Assembly (NCBI RefSeq): GCF_000153725.1
Contig: NZ_DS022277.1
Coordinates: 95,342-159,341, forward strand
Source: Salipiger bermudensis HTCC2601
Lineage (GTDB): Bacteria; Pseudomonadota; Alphaproteobacteria; Rhodobacterales; Rhodobacteraceae
DNA length: 64,000 nt
Direction of reading: 5' to 3'
In this document: one piece after another, positions 33,874 through 42,264 of the stretch
How the letters are laid out: every line of letters starts with the position of its first letter
How positions within the stretch are numbered: the stretch's first letter is position 1
Made by a program: the position numbers and the translations under genes
The notes under the pieces: model-generated
What the model was told of the DNA's origin: nothing
The model's database searches: none
Seen by the model: only the letters and a program-made list of their open reading frames with translations

Positions 33874-35325
33874 TCAAAGGTCGATCAGCACGGACTTGGT
33901 CCGGCGGTTGGCGAGAAAGGCCTCACGGCCCAGATCCTTGCCGAGTCCCGAGGCCTTCCAGCCCCCGGTCGGCAGGATGTGGTCGCGCGTGCGGCCGTAG
34001 CGATTGACCCAGACCGTGCCGGCCTCGAGCCGCCGCGTCAGGCGCAGCGCGCGGCTGAGATCGCGGGTGAAGAGCCCCGCGGCAAGGCCGTAGGTCTGGT
34101 GCGCGGCCAGCGCCATCGCCTCGTCTTCGTCCTTGAAGGTCTGGAACGTGGCGACCGGGCCGAAGATCTCCTGCGTCACGGCGGGGCTGTCCTGCGTGAC
34201 GTTGGCAATCAGCGTCGGCTGGTAGAAGCTGCCCTCGCGGTCGAAGGGCGCGCCGCCGCAGAGCAGCTCGGCGCCCTGCCCCACCGCCGCCTGCACGATG
34301 CCGTCGATACGCTGCAGCTGACCGGCGGAGATGATCGGCGAGAAACCGGCCTCGGGGGCCAGCGTGTCCTCGGGACGATACTTGGCAAAGCGCGCCGCGA
34401 GACGCTCGGCCAGCGACCCGGCGATACTCTCCTCGACCAGGATGCGCGAGCCGGCAACGCAGAACTGCCCGGCATTGGGCATGATGCCCCGGTCGAGACA
34501 CTCGGCCGCAAGATCGAGATCGGCATCGGCGAACACCACCATCGGGCTCTTGCCGCCAAGCTCGAGCGTCATGGGCTTGATGCCGGTCCGGGCGATGTTC
34601 TCCATGATCGCGGCGCCGGCGCGGGTCGAGCCGGTGAACGAGACCTTGTCGATCTGCGGGTGACCGGTGATCGCGGTGCCGGTGATGGGTCCGTCGCCCA
34701 GCACGATGTTGATCAGGCCGGCGGGGATGCCCGCCCGCACCGACAGTTCGGCCATGTAAAGCGTGCTGTAAGGGGTCATCTCGGAGGGCTTGAGCACCAC
34801 CGCGTTGCCCGCTGCGAGCGCCGGTCCGAGCTTCCAGCCCGCCATCGACATCGGGAAGTTCCACGGCGTGATCGCGCCGATGACCCCGTAGGGCTCGTCG
34901 GCGATGAAGCCGAAGGCGCTGTCGGCGGTCGGCACGAGATCGCCGCCTTCCTTGTCGGCGAACTCGGCAAAGAAGCGGATCTGCTCGGCCGTCACCATCA
35001 CATCGCCGGTTTTCGCCTGCGCCAGCGGTCTCGACGAGCAAATCGCCTCGAGATAGGCGAGGCGCTCGGCTTCGGCCTCGATCAGGTCGGCCCAGGCGTG
35101 CATGGCCCTGACCCGCTCGCGGGGGGCGATGCCGCCCCAGTTCGACGCCTCCCGCGCCGCGCGCGCCGCCTGGACCGCCTCGTCGACCAGCGCCGCGTCG
35201 GCGCGGGGAATGGCGCCGATCCGCTGCCCGGTGGAGGGCGAGATGACGTCGATCTCGGCCGGGGCGGTCACGGTGCGACCCGCGATGAAATGTCCCGTCG
35301 GAAGCGGGGCGTCGAAGCCGGGCAT
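33874..35325 (-). CDS. NAD-dependent aldehyde dehydrogenase
   Basis: A 483-residue aldehyde dehydrogenase. GVIGAITPWNFPMSMAGWKL near residue 150, FTGSTRAGAAIMENIARTG, catalytic Glu in MTLELGGKSPMVVFADADLD and catalytic Cys in NAGQFCVAGSRILVEESIAG. It ends KASGLGKDLGREAF. The substrate is not obvious from sequence; it is of the betaine-aldehyde/aminoaldehyde-like broad group. It sits between the FAD oxidoreductase and the tartrate-type dehydrogenase in the hyuA2 operon, so it probably oxidises the aldehyde released by the amine dehydrogenase. Confidence 0.87.
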   Translation of the reverse strand: MPGFDAPLPTGHFIAGRTVTAPAEIDVISPSTGQRIGAIPRADAALVDEAVQAARAAREASNWGGIAPRERVRAMHAWADLIEAEAERLAYLEAICSSRPLAQAKTGDVMVTAEQIRFFAEFADKEGGDLVPTADSAFGFIADEPYGVIGAITPWNFPMSMAGWKLGPALAAGNAVVLKPSEMTPYSTLYMAELSVRAGIPAGLINIVLGDGPITGTAITGHPQIDKVSFTGSTRAGAAIMENIARTGIKPMTLELGGKSPMVVFADADLDLAAECLDRGIMPNAGQFCVAGSRILVEESIAGSLAERLAARFAKYRPEDTLAPEAGFSPIISAGQLQRIDGIVQAAVGQGAELLCGGAPFDREGSFYQPTLIANVTQDSPAVTQEIFGPVATFQTFKDEDEAMALAAHQTYGLAAGLFTRDLSRALRLTRRLEAGTVWVNRYGRTRDHILPTGGWKASGLGKDLGREAFLANRRTKSVLIDL

Positions 35326-35434
35326 GGGCTACTCCTGTCGTTACTTGGGATCACCTTCGGCGAAGCGGCCCGGACAAAGCTGCCGAATGCCGCGCAGACG
35401 CAGAATTCTCTGCGGGATGCGTCGGGCTGGCAGC

Positions 35435-36814
35435 TTATTCTGCCTCGGCCTCGCACTCGGTTGGCGCCTCGCTCAGCCACGCGCCGACAGGGGCCGGGCG
35501 CGCGGGAGGCTGCGCCCTCAGCCGTCCGACCTCGGACGGTGGCCGGCCCGATGCGGCGGCGATGATCTCGGCCCCGGCCAGCTGGCAATAGCGTCCCTGG
35601 CAGCGCCCCATGCCAACGCGCCCGAGCGACTTGGCCCGGTTGGCCTCGGGCCCCGAGAGCGGCAGCGTGTTGCGCAGGTCGCCGGCACGAACACCCTCGC
35701 AGCGGCAGATCACCGTGTCATCGGGCAGCCTTCCGATCGCCTCGTCGGGCCACGGAAAGGCACACGCCATGGCCTCGGCAAAGCGGCGCATCCGCGCCAG
35801 CTGGCGCAGCAGCGGCGCGGGCTCGGGATGCGGCAGGCCAAGGTCCTGAAGGCAGGCGATGGCGGCGACCTGCCCGGCAAGTTCGGCGCCGTCGGCCCCG
35901 AGAATGCGCAGCCCGTCCCCCGCGAGGTAAAGCCCTTCACCGGCGCGCCCAAGTGCATCCGCACGCGGCAGCCACTGGTGAAACGCCCGGTCCCAGTCAA
36001 AGCGGGCGCCCGCGATGTCGGCCAGCGTCCCGTCGGCGCGCAGGTGCCAGCCGAGCCCGACCATGTCGCAGCGCGTCTCGTGGCGGCGCCCGCGCGCGTC
36101 GCACCAAACCATCGCGGTGGGGCCGCTCTCGTCTGTCTCGATGCGCTCGAGCGTAACACCGGCGTGGTAGATGCGGCCAAGCCCCACGCGCAGGCGAAGG
36201 CCGCGCAAGGTCACCAGCGGCCGCGCCAGCGCCATGCCGACCCCGCCGGTGAGCTGAGCGCGCAACGGCGCGGTGTCGAGCACCGCCGCGACCTGCGCGC
36301 CGGCGGCCTGCAGCTGCGAGGCCAGAAGGGTGAGCAGCGGCCCGGTCCCGGCCAGCACGATGCGCCGGCCAAGCGCCACGCCCTGCGTCTTGAGCGCGAT
36401 CTGCGCCGCACCGAGCGAATAGACCCCGCCCGCCTGCCAGCCCGGCACCGGCGCCAGCCGGTCGGTCGCGCCGGTGGCGAGGATCAGGCGGTCATGGCGG
36501 ATCTCCTCCCGCGCCTCGCCCAGCACATACGCAACCCCGTCGCGCAGCGCCAGAACCGAGCGTCCGGGCAGATGGGTGATGCGTCCCTCGGCGACCAGCG
36601 CATCGAAGCTGCCATGCAGGGCGCGGGCCTTGGCGGCCTCGGACCCGTAGAGTTTCTCGGGCGGGCGTGTGAAGCCCACCGGCGGGCGGCGGTAGATCTG
36701 ACCACCGGCGCGGGCGGCTTCGTCCACCACGACCGGGTGCAGCCCGGCCCCGGCCAGCGTCTCGGCAGCGCGGATGCCCGCCGGTCCCGCGCCCGCGATC
36801 AGAACCCGGCTCAT
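35435..36814 (-). CDS. NAD(P)/FAD-dependent oxidoreductase with BFD-like [2Fe-2S] domain (HcnB/opine oxidase A type)
   Basis: A 459-residue flavoprotein. N-terminal FAD loop VLIAGAGPAGIRAAETLAGA, a second nucleotide loop ALGRRIVLAGTGPLLTLLAS near residue 150 and a late FAD motif GLYLAGDGLRILGADGAELA. The C-terminus carries a bacterioferritin-associated-ferredoxin-like cluster: CRCEGV, then GRCQGRYCQ, giving four Cys. This is the subunit pattern of HcnB, opine oxidases and D-hydroxyproline dehydrogenase, which work with a small 2Fe-2S protein and a DAO-type subunit. The 2Fe-2S gene overlaps its start by 4 nt; the DAO partner may be 42265-43368. Confidence 0.87.
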   Translation of the reverse strand: MSRVLIAGAGPAGIRAAETLAGAGLHPVVVDEAARAGGQIYRRPPVGFTRPPEKLYGSEAAKARALHGSFDALVAEGRITHLPGRSVLALRDGVAYVLGEAREEIRHDRLILATGATDRLAPVPGWQAGGVYSLGAAQIALKTQGVALGRRIVLAGTGPLLTLLASQLQAAGAQVAAVLDTAPLRAQLTGGVGMALARPLVTLRGLRLRVGLGRIYHAGVTLERIETDESGPTAMVWCDARGRRHETRCDMVGLGWHLRADGTLADIAGARFDWDRAFHQWLPRADALGRAGEGLYLAGDGLRILGADGAELAGQVAAIACLQDLGLPHPEPAPLLRQLARMRRFAEAMACAFPWPDEAIGRLPDDTVICRCEGVRAGDLRNTLPLSGPEANRAKSLGRVGMGRCQGRYCQLAGAEIIAAASGRPPSEVGRLRAQPPARPAPVGAWLSEAPTECEAEAE

Positions 36815-37137
36815 GCGGAGCGCGCCGGCCACTGCGCGGGCGCGGCGCTCAGCAGCCGCATGCCCTCGGCAAGCGGTGTCGAGCAGGCCCGCAGACGCGG
36901 CCCCTCTTCCTGCCAGACCCAGCAATCCTGGCAGGCTCCCATCAGGCAGAACCCGGCCCGCGCCTCGGGGCCGAACTCGGAGGCGCGCAGGGCGCCGCGC
37001 GACAGCAGGATCGCGGTCAGCACCGTGTCGCCCTCGAGCCCGGTCAGCGCCTCGCCGTCGAAGGTGAACCCCACCGGGGCGCGGGCGGTCTCGGCCAGCC
37101 GGACAAGCCGCCCGGTGCTGAACCCGGCTGCACTCAT
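36811..37137 (-). CDS. Small [2Fe-2S] protein (HcnA/opine-oxidase gamma type)
   Basis: A 108-residue ferredoxin-like electron carrier. Cys ligands lie in GFCLMGACQDCWVWQEEGPR and then RACST, spaced C-x4-C-x2-C-...-C. The preceding TFDGEALTGLEGDTVLTAIL is the usual beta-grasp opening of this subunit. It overlaps both neighbours by 4 nt, between hyuB and the FAD subunit, so it is translated together with them. It should pass electrons from the flavin subunits toward the respiratory chain. Confidence 0.85.
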   Translation of the reverse strand: MSAAGFSTGRLVRLAETARAPVGFTFDGEALTGLEGDTVLTAILLSRGALRASEFGPEARAGFCLMGACQDCWVWQEEGPRLRACSTPLAEGMRLLSAAPAQWPARSA

Positions 37138-39119
37138 TCCGCAGCCTCGGCGAAGCCTTGCGGGCGCGGCAGCTCGGGAAAGCGGGCGCAGGTGGCTTCG
37201 AACGCGGCATCGACCGCCACGGCGCCGCTGCCCTCGATGCGGCGGAAGATCTCGGTCTTGGTGAAGAACCGCCAGTGGATCGGCAGGCTGCCCAAGATCT
37301 CGGTGAGCCTGTCATAGGCCTCGTCGGTCCAGCGCGCCTCGTAGCTCTCGCGCTCGGGGCCGTAATGGAAGAACGCCGCCGACGGCGCCGGCATGGCCGC
37401 GCGCGCCGCCTCTGTCGCGGCCTCGTCGACCTCGCCGTCCCTGAGGATCACGCCGTAGTCGCGCTCTGCCGCCTCGGGCGAAACGTAGCCCCGCGCCACG
37501 TCGCGGGCGACCCGCCACGGCTCGCGCTCGGCCGGGTTGCCGCGCCCGCCGCCGCCGGCTGACCGCACCTCGAGCACATCGCCGGGCTGAAGGATGGCGG
37601 TGTCTTTCGATCCCATGCGGCGCGCGTCGGGAGTGTCGGGATTGACCACCATGTCCGCGAGCCCCGCCGCGCGGCCGCCATCGGTGCCCCAGGGCCGGAA
37701 GAACGAGCGGTCGCGGTTGCGCGCGGTGATGCGGCTGTCGGGGGTGAAGACCCGGAACGCCATCTCGGTCGCCAGACCGCCACGCCAGCGCCCCGCGCCG
37801 CCGGTGTCCCGGGCCAGCCCGTATTTCACGAACTCCACCGGCACCTCGGTCTCGGTGATCTCGATCGGCGTGTTCTTGAGATAGGCGGCGTCGGCGCCCG
37901 AGCCGTTGGTGCCGTCGCGATGCGGCATGCCGCCGCCACCGCCCACGACCGGGTTCACCGCCGCGATCACCGTGCGTTGCGAGCGCTCGTCGCGGGTCAT
38001 CACGTTGACGATGCAGTTGTTGCCGGCGGGGGCGGCGGGCATCCGGTCGGGGATCGCTTGCACGAAGGCCCCGAAGATCACCGAGCGCAGCCGCGCGCAG
38101 GTCAGCGAGCGCATGCCCACCGCCGCCGGCGCGACCGGGTTCAGCACCGTGCCCTCCGGGGCGATGCAGGTGAAGGGCCGTGTCAGGCCGGTGTTGAGCA
38201 AGATACGCGGGTTGAGCGTGTAGAGCACGTAATAGACGCCAACCAGCAGCATCGTGTGGCGCGGATCTCCGCCCGAGGGAACGTTCAGGGACGATGCGAG
38301 CTGCGGGTCCGAGCCGGTAAAGTCAAGGATCGCCTCATCGCCCCGGATCGTCAGCGTGAGCTTCAGCCGACAGGGATTGGCCTCGTCGCTGTCCTCGTCG
38401 GCGTAATCGGCAAAGACGTACTCACCATCGGGGATCTCGGTGAGAATGGCACGGGCCTGCGCCTCGGCCTGGCTCATCAGCGCCGCGACGCCGCTGACAA
38501 AGCCCTGCTTGCCGAAGCGGTCGATCATCGCGTGAACCTTGCGCTCGCCGGTGTTGAGCGCGCCGACCAGCGCCTTGATGTCGCCGATATTGAGCGCAGG
38601 CTTACGCACGTTGGTCGACATGATCTTCATGATCTGCTCGTCGAACACGCCCTCGCGCACCAGCTTCATCGGCGGAAAGCGCAGGCCCTCCTGATGGATC
38701 TCGGTCAGCGAGCGCGACAGCGAGGCGGGCACGGCGCCGCCCATGTCGGTGTTGTGGATGTGCCCGCCGGTCCACGCGACAATCTCGTCATCGGCGAAGA
38801 CCGGCTTCCACAGGTGGGTGTCGGGGGCGTGGGTGGCCACGTGGCCGGAATACGGATCGTTGGTGAAGGCCACGTCGCCGGGGCGGTAATCGTCGACCAT
38901 GTCGATCGCCCGGCCATAGGTCAGCCCGGGATACCACGTCGCGCCCAGCTCCATCGGCACGGCGAACGTGTCGCCGCTGCGGTCCATCAGCATGACGGTG
39001 AAGTCCTGGGTTTCCTTGACGAAGGCGGAATGCGCGGTGCGGTGCAGCGTATGGGCCATGTTCTCGGCCGCCGCGCGGGCATGGTTGGCGAGCACCTGGA
39101 GGGTCATCTTGTCGAACAT
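37134..39119 (-). CDS. hyuB: Hydantoinase B / lactam amidohydrolase beta-type subunit (second copy)
   Basis: A 661-residue HyuB, longer at the C-terminus than the copy at 443-2164. VAFTNDPYSGHVATHAPDTH near residue 85, GGHIHNTDMGGAVPASLSRS near 117 and GGGGGMPHRDGTNGSG near 400. The last 100 residues (DEAYDRLTEILGSLPIHWRF) are an extension absent from copy one. GAGG stands 8 nt before the ATG. With the hyuA gene 3 nt upstream it forms an ATP-dependent cyclic-amide hydrolase at the head of the operon. Confidence 0.9.
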   Translation of the reverse strand: MFDKMTLQVLANHARAAAENMAHTLHRTAHSAFVKETQDFTVMLMDRSGDTFAVPMELGATWYPGLTYGRAIDMVDDYRPGDVAFTNDPYSGHVATHAPDTHLWKPVFADDEIVAWTGGHIHNTDMGGAVPASLSRSLTEIHQEGLRFPPMKLVREGVFDEQIMKIMSTNVRKPALNIGDIKALVGALNTGERKVHAMIDRFGKQGFVSGVAALMSQAEAQARAILTEIPDGEYVFADYADEDSDEANPCRLKLTLTIRGDEAILDFTGSDPQLASSLNVPSGGDPRHTMLLVGVYYVLYTLNPRILLNTGLTRPFTCIAPEGTVLNPVAPAAVGMRSLTCARLRSVIFGAFVQAIPDRMPAAPAGNNCIVNVMTRDERSQRTVIAAVNPVVGGGGGMPHRDGTNGSGADAAYLKNTPIEITETEVPVEFVKYGLARDTGGAGRWRGGLATEMAFRVFTPDSRITARNRDRSFFRPWGTDGGRAAGLADMVVNPDTPDARRMGSKDTAILQPGDVLEVRSAGGGGRGNPAEREPWRVARDVARGYVSPEAAERDYGVILRDGEVDEAATEAARAAMPAPSAAFFHYGPERESYEARWTDEAYDRLTEILGSLPIHWRFFTKTEIFRRIEGSGAVAVDAAFEATCARFPELPRPQGFAEAAE

Positions 39120-39122
39120 GGA

Positions 39123-41180
39123 TCAGTCCTCGAACTGCAGGTGGATGTTGAGATGGCCGTCGACCCGGGCGCTGGCGCCCGCGGGGATGGCGAAGGTGGT
39201 GTCTTCCTGTGCAACGATCGCCGGCCCGTCAAAGACCGCCCCCGCCGCGAGCGCGGCGCGCGGATAGAGCGGCACCGGACGCCAGCCGCCGATATGGACC
39301 TGCACCTCGCGGCTGTCGCCGGCCTCGACACGGGCCGGCTCGGTGAGATCGGGCTTTGGCCCGGCCCCCACCGCCGAGAGCCGCAGGTTGACCATCTCGA
39401 TCCGGCCCTCGGCGTCGTGGAAATCGTAGATCCGGCGATGGGTCTCGTGGAACGCATCGGTCAGCCGGTCGAGATCGGACAGCCAGTCGGGCTCGAGGGC
39501 CACCTCGATCTCGTAGCTCTGCCCCGCATAGCGCATGTCGCCGGAGAGCCGCAGTTCGATGGCCCCGTCATGGCCCTGCGCCGCGAGCCAGTCGCGGCCC
39601 TCGTCCGCCAGCGCCTTGAAGTGCTCCCGCAGCACCGGCAGGCGCGCGGCATCGAGATCGGCAAAGACGGTGCGGATGAAATCGCCCTTCAGATCGGCCA
39701 CCAGCCCGCCGAGCGCCGAGACCACGCCGGGGCGTCGTGGCGCCACGACCCGCGGCATCCCGAGCTCGCGGGCGAGGAAGGCGCCCAGCATCGGGCCGCC
39801 GCCGCCGAAGGGCATCAGTGCGAAGTCGCGCAGGTCGACCCCGGCCCGCGACGACAGCTTCTCGACCTCGACGAACATCTCCGAGATCGCGATGTCGAGG
39901 ATCGCCTGAGCGGTCTCCTCGACGCCTCGCCCGAGCGTCTGCGCCAGCGCCCCCACCACCTCGCGCGCCAGATCCACCTTCGTGTCGAGCTGGCCATAGG
40001 CCATCTCCGAGTGCCCGAGCCAGCCGCAGACCGCCATCGCGTCGGTGACGGTGGCGCGGGTGCCGCCGCGCCCGTAGCAGGCCGGGCCGGGCACCGAGCC
40101 CGCGCTTTCGGGGCCCACGCGCAGCACGCCGTGCTCATCCACCGAGGCGATCGAGCCGCCGCCGATGCCGATCGAGCTGACCGAGACCGAGGGGATGTGC
40201 AGAGGGAACTCTCCCACCAGCTCGTCCGAGCCGAACTGCACCTCGCCGTCGATGATCAGCGCGAAATCCGCCGAGGTGCCGCCGATATCGAGCGTCAGGA
40301 TGCGGCTCTCGCCCGCCTGCCGCGCCAGCCATGCCGCGCCGATGACCCCCGAGGCGGTGCCCGAGAGCAGCATCGAGACGCAGTCGCGGCGCCCCTCGCC
40401 GGCCGTCATCACGCCTCCGTTCGACTTGGTCAGCATGGCCCGCGCCGGCACGCCCTGTGCCTTCAGCCGTGCCTCGAGCGCCTCGAGATAGCCAGCGACG
40501 CGGGGGTGCACGTAGCCGTTGAGGATCGCGGTCGAGCTGCGCTCATATTCGCGGATCACCGGCCAGACCTCGGAGGAGGTGAAGACGAAGAGCTCCGGGG
40601 CAAGCGCCTCGATCTCCTCGCGCACCGCGATCTCCTGCGCGGGGTCCCGCCATGCGTGCAGCAGCGAGACGATGACGCCCTCTGCCCCGGCGGCCCGGGC
40701 CTGCGCCACGGCCTCGGCGACGGCGCCCTCGGGCGCATCGCTGCGGCGTCCGTCGGCGCGCGTCCGCAGCGGCAGGCCGAAGATCATGTCGCGCGGCACC
40801 AGCGGATCGGGGCGCTGGCAGAACAGCGAGTACATGTCGGGCATCCGCAGGCGGGCCAGTTCGATCACGTCCTCGAAGCCCGCGTTGGTGAACATCGCAA
40901 GCCGTGCGCCCTTGCGCTGGATGATGGTGTTGATGCCCACGGTGGTGCCATGAACGAAGCGGCTCACCGCCGCCGCGTCCAGCCCTTCGCGCTCGGCCAG
41001 CAGGTCGAGGCCGGTGCGCAGCTCGGCGCCGGGATCATCCGGCGTGGTCAGCACCTTGAGCGAGGCGATGCGGCCCGAGTTGGCCTCCAGCGCGCAGAAA
41101 TCCATGAAGGTGCCGCCGATATCGACACCGATCTTCCAGTCTTCGCCCTGAGGGTCCCTGCCGGGGAGTTGGCCGTCCAT
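39123..41180 (-). CDS. hyuA: Hydantoinase A / lactam amidohydrolase alpha-type subunit (second copy)
   Basis: A 685-residue ATP-binding subunit. WKIGVDIGGTFMDFCALEAN at residue 15, VHGTTVGINTIIQRKGARLA near 70, SGTASGVIGAAWLARQAGE near 275 and LTLDIGGTSADFALIIDGEV near 295. First gene of the seven-gene operon 31340-41180. An 18-bp palindromic box lies about 80 nt before its start, and an almost identical box lies at the LysR/oxidase promoter. Together these suggest LysR-controlled lactam or hydantoin catabolism. Confidence 0.9.
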   Translation of the reverse strand: MDGQLPGRDPQGEDWKIGVDIGGTFMDFCALEANSGRIASLKVLTTPDDPGAELRTGLDLLAEREGLDAAAVSRFVHGTTVGINTIIQRKGARLAMFTNAGFEDVIELARLRMPDMYSLFCQRPDPLVPRDMIFGLPLRTRADGRRSDAPEGAVAEAVAQARAAGAEGVIVSLLHAWRDPAQEIAVREEIEALAPELFVFTSSEVWPVIREYERSSTAILNGYVHPRVAGYLEALEARLKAQGVPARAMLTKSNGGVMTAGEGRRDCVSMLLSGTASGVIGAAWLARQAGESRILTLDIGGTSADFALIIDGEVQFGSDELVGEFPLHIPSVSVSSIGIGGGSIASVDEHGVLRVGPESAGSVPGPACYGRGGTRATVTDAMAVCGWLGHSEMAYGQLDTKVDLAREVVGALAQTLGRGVEETAQAILDIAISEMFVEVEKLSSRAGVDLRDFALMPFGGGGPMLGAFLARELGMPRVVAPRRPGVVSALGGLVADLKGDFIRTVFADLDAARLPVLREHFKALADEGRDWLAAQGHDGAIELRLSGDMRYAGQSYEIEVALEPDWLSDLDRLTDAFHETHRRIYDFHDAEGRIEMVNLRLSAVGAGPKPDLTEPARVEAGDSREVQVHIGGWRPVPLYPRAALAAGAVFDGPAIVAQEDTTFAIPAGASARVDGHLNIHLQFED

Positions 41181-41257
41181 GGGTCATCGCCTTTCGTTCC
41201 GTTTGCCCCAGTCGAGCAGAGCACGGCCCGATGGTCCAAGTCGGATGCGGCGCAAAA

Positions 41258-41276
41258 CCATAAGTCCGGCCTATGG
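41258..41276. promoter_or_regulatory. LysR box upstream of hyuA2
   Basis: CCATAAGTCCGGCCTATGG has 5-bp arms CCATA/TATGG. Its inner 18 bases, CATAAGTCCGGCCTATGG, differ at only two positions from CATAAGTCCAACCTATGG (reverse strand of 42173-42190). It overlaps the last codon and stop of lysR and is about 80 nt before the hyuA ATG. Confidence 0.75.
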
Positions 41277-42164
41277 CGGCGCGAGCCCCGACGGCAACAG
41301 CGCCCGAACCTGGCCCCGCATCAGCTCTTCAGCCCGCGAGAGCGCCCTCCCCCGCAAGGTCAGCAGCGACAGCGGCAAGGCCGGCGAGGCGGTGAGCGGG
41401 CGCACCTCGATCCCGTCGAACTGCTCCCAAGGCAGCAGCGAGTCGACAACCGCGATGCCGAGCCCCGCCTGCACGAACCCCACCGCAGAGATCGAAGTGT
41501 CGATCTCGAGCCGTGGCTCGAAGCGACCGCCCTCGCGGCGCGCCGCCCTGTCGAGCTCATCATAGGGTCGGGTCGCGTTGCGGTAGGAAATGACAAAAGC
41601 ATCGCTGAGCTGTCCCAGACCGATGCTCTCCTGCCCGGCCAGCGGATGCTCCGCCGGCAACAGGCAGCAAAACCCCGTGCGGCCCAGCACCTCGACCTCG
41701 ATCTCCTGCGGCATCTGGTCGGTCAGCGCCAACGCCATCGCAGCATCGCCTTCACGGAGCATGGTGTGAAGGGACTGCACCGGCGCGACGTTGCAACGCA
41801 GCGCGATGTCGGGATGCCGGGCGCGAAACGCCGCCATCACGCGCGGCAGTAGCGACATGGCGGGCGGGGTCGAGCAGCCGATGCGCACCAGACCGGCACG
41901 CCCGAGCCTGAGGTCGGCGGTCTTGCGCCGCAGCCCCTCAAGCTCTCCGAAGAGGCGCTCGGCCTCGGGATAAAGTTCCTGGGCCTCCGGTGTCGGTTTC
42001 AGCCGCCCCTTCTCGCGGGTGAACAGCGCAAAGCCCAGATCGTCCTCGGTGTGGCGCAACACCTGGCTCAGCGCCGGTTGCGAGATGTTCAGCAGGCGCG
42101 CTGCCTCGGTCACTGTCCCCGCCCGCATCACCGCGGTGAACACCTCAAGCTGCCGTGCCCGCAT
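41271..42164 (-). CDS. LysR family transcriptional regulator of the lactam-type operon
   Basis: A 297-residue regulator. The helix-turn-helix is in RARQLEVFTAVMRAGTVTEA and ARLLNISQPALSQVLRHTE. The effector domain starts RIGCSTPPAMSLLPRVMAAF, with WEQFDGIEVRPLTASP near the end. I use the ATG at 42164, which has GGAG 6 nt upstream; the ATG at 42176 lies inside the predicted LysR box and has no ribosome site. It is transcribed toward the hyuA operon and divergent from a FAD oxidase gene, with matching boxes at both promoters. Confidence 0.88.
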   Translation of the reverse strand: MRARQLEVFTAVMRAGTVTEAARLLNISQPALSQVLRHTEDDLGFALFTREKGRLKPTPEAQELYPEAERLFGELEGLRRKTADLRLGRAGLVRIGCSTPPAMSLLPRVMAAFRARHPDIALRCNVAPVQSLHTMLREGDAAMALALTDQMPQEIEVEVLGRTGFCCLLPAEHPLAGQESIGLGQLSDAFVISYRNATRPYDELDRAARREGGRFEPRLEIDTSISAVGFVQAGLGIAVVDSLLPWEQFDGIEVRPLTASPALPLSLLTLRGRALSRAEELMRGQVRALLPSGLAPP

Positions 42165-42172
42165 GTCGCTCT

Positions 42173-42190
42173 CCATAGGTTGGACTTATG
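42173..42190. promoter_or_regulatory. LysR box between lysR and the FAD oxidase gene
   Basis: CCATAGGTTGGACTTATG; reverse strand CATAAGTCCAACCTATGG. Sixteen of 18 bases agree with the hyuA2 box. It overlaps the lysR ribosome-binding region, so bound regulator would also repress its own gene. Confidence 0.75.
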
Positions 42191-42264
42191 ACCATGCCCG
42201 TTTCCCGTCTTTGACCCAAGGCCCCTTGCCGGGTTCTCTTGGGGCAAGATGCAAAGGAGCTTTC

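Noticed and set aside
37920-41852. Plus-strand open frame of 1310 codons opposite the second hyuAB pair
   Set aside because: Same antisense effect of high-GC codon use. The minus-strand frames carry clear hydantoinase motifs, the plus frame none.
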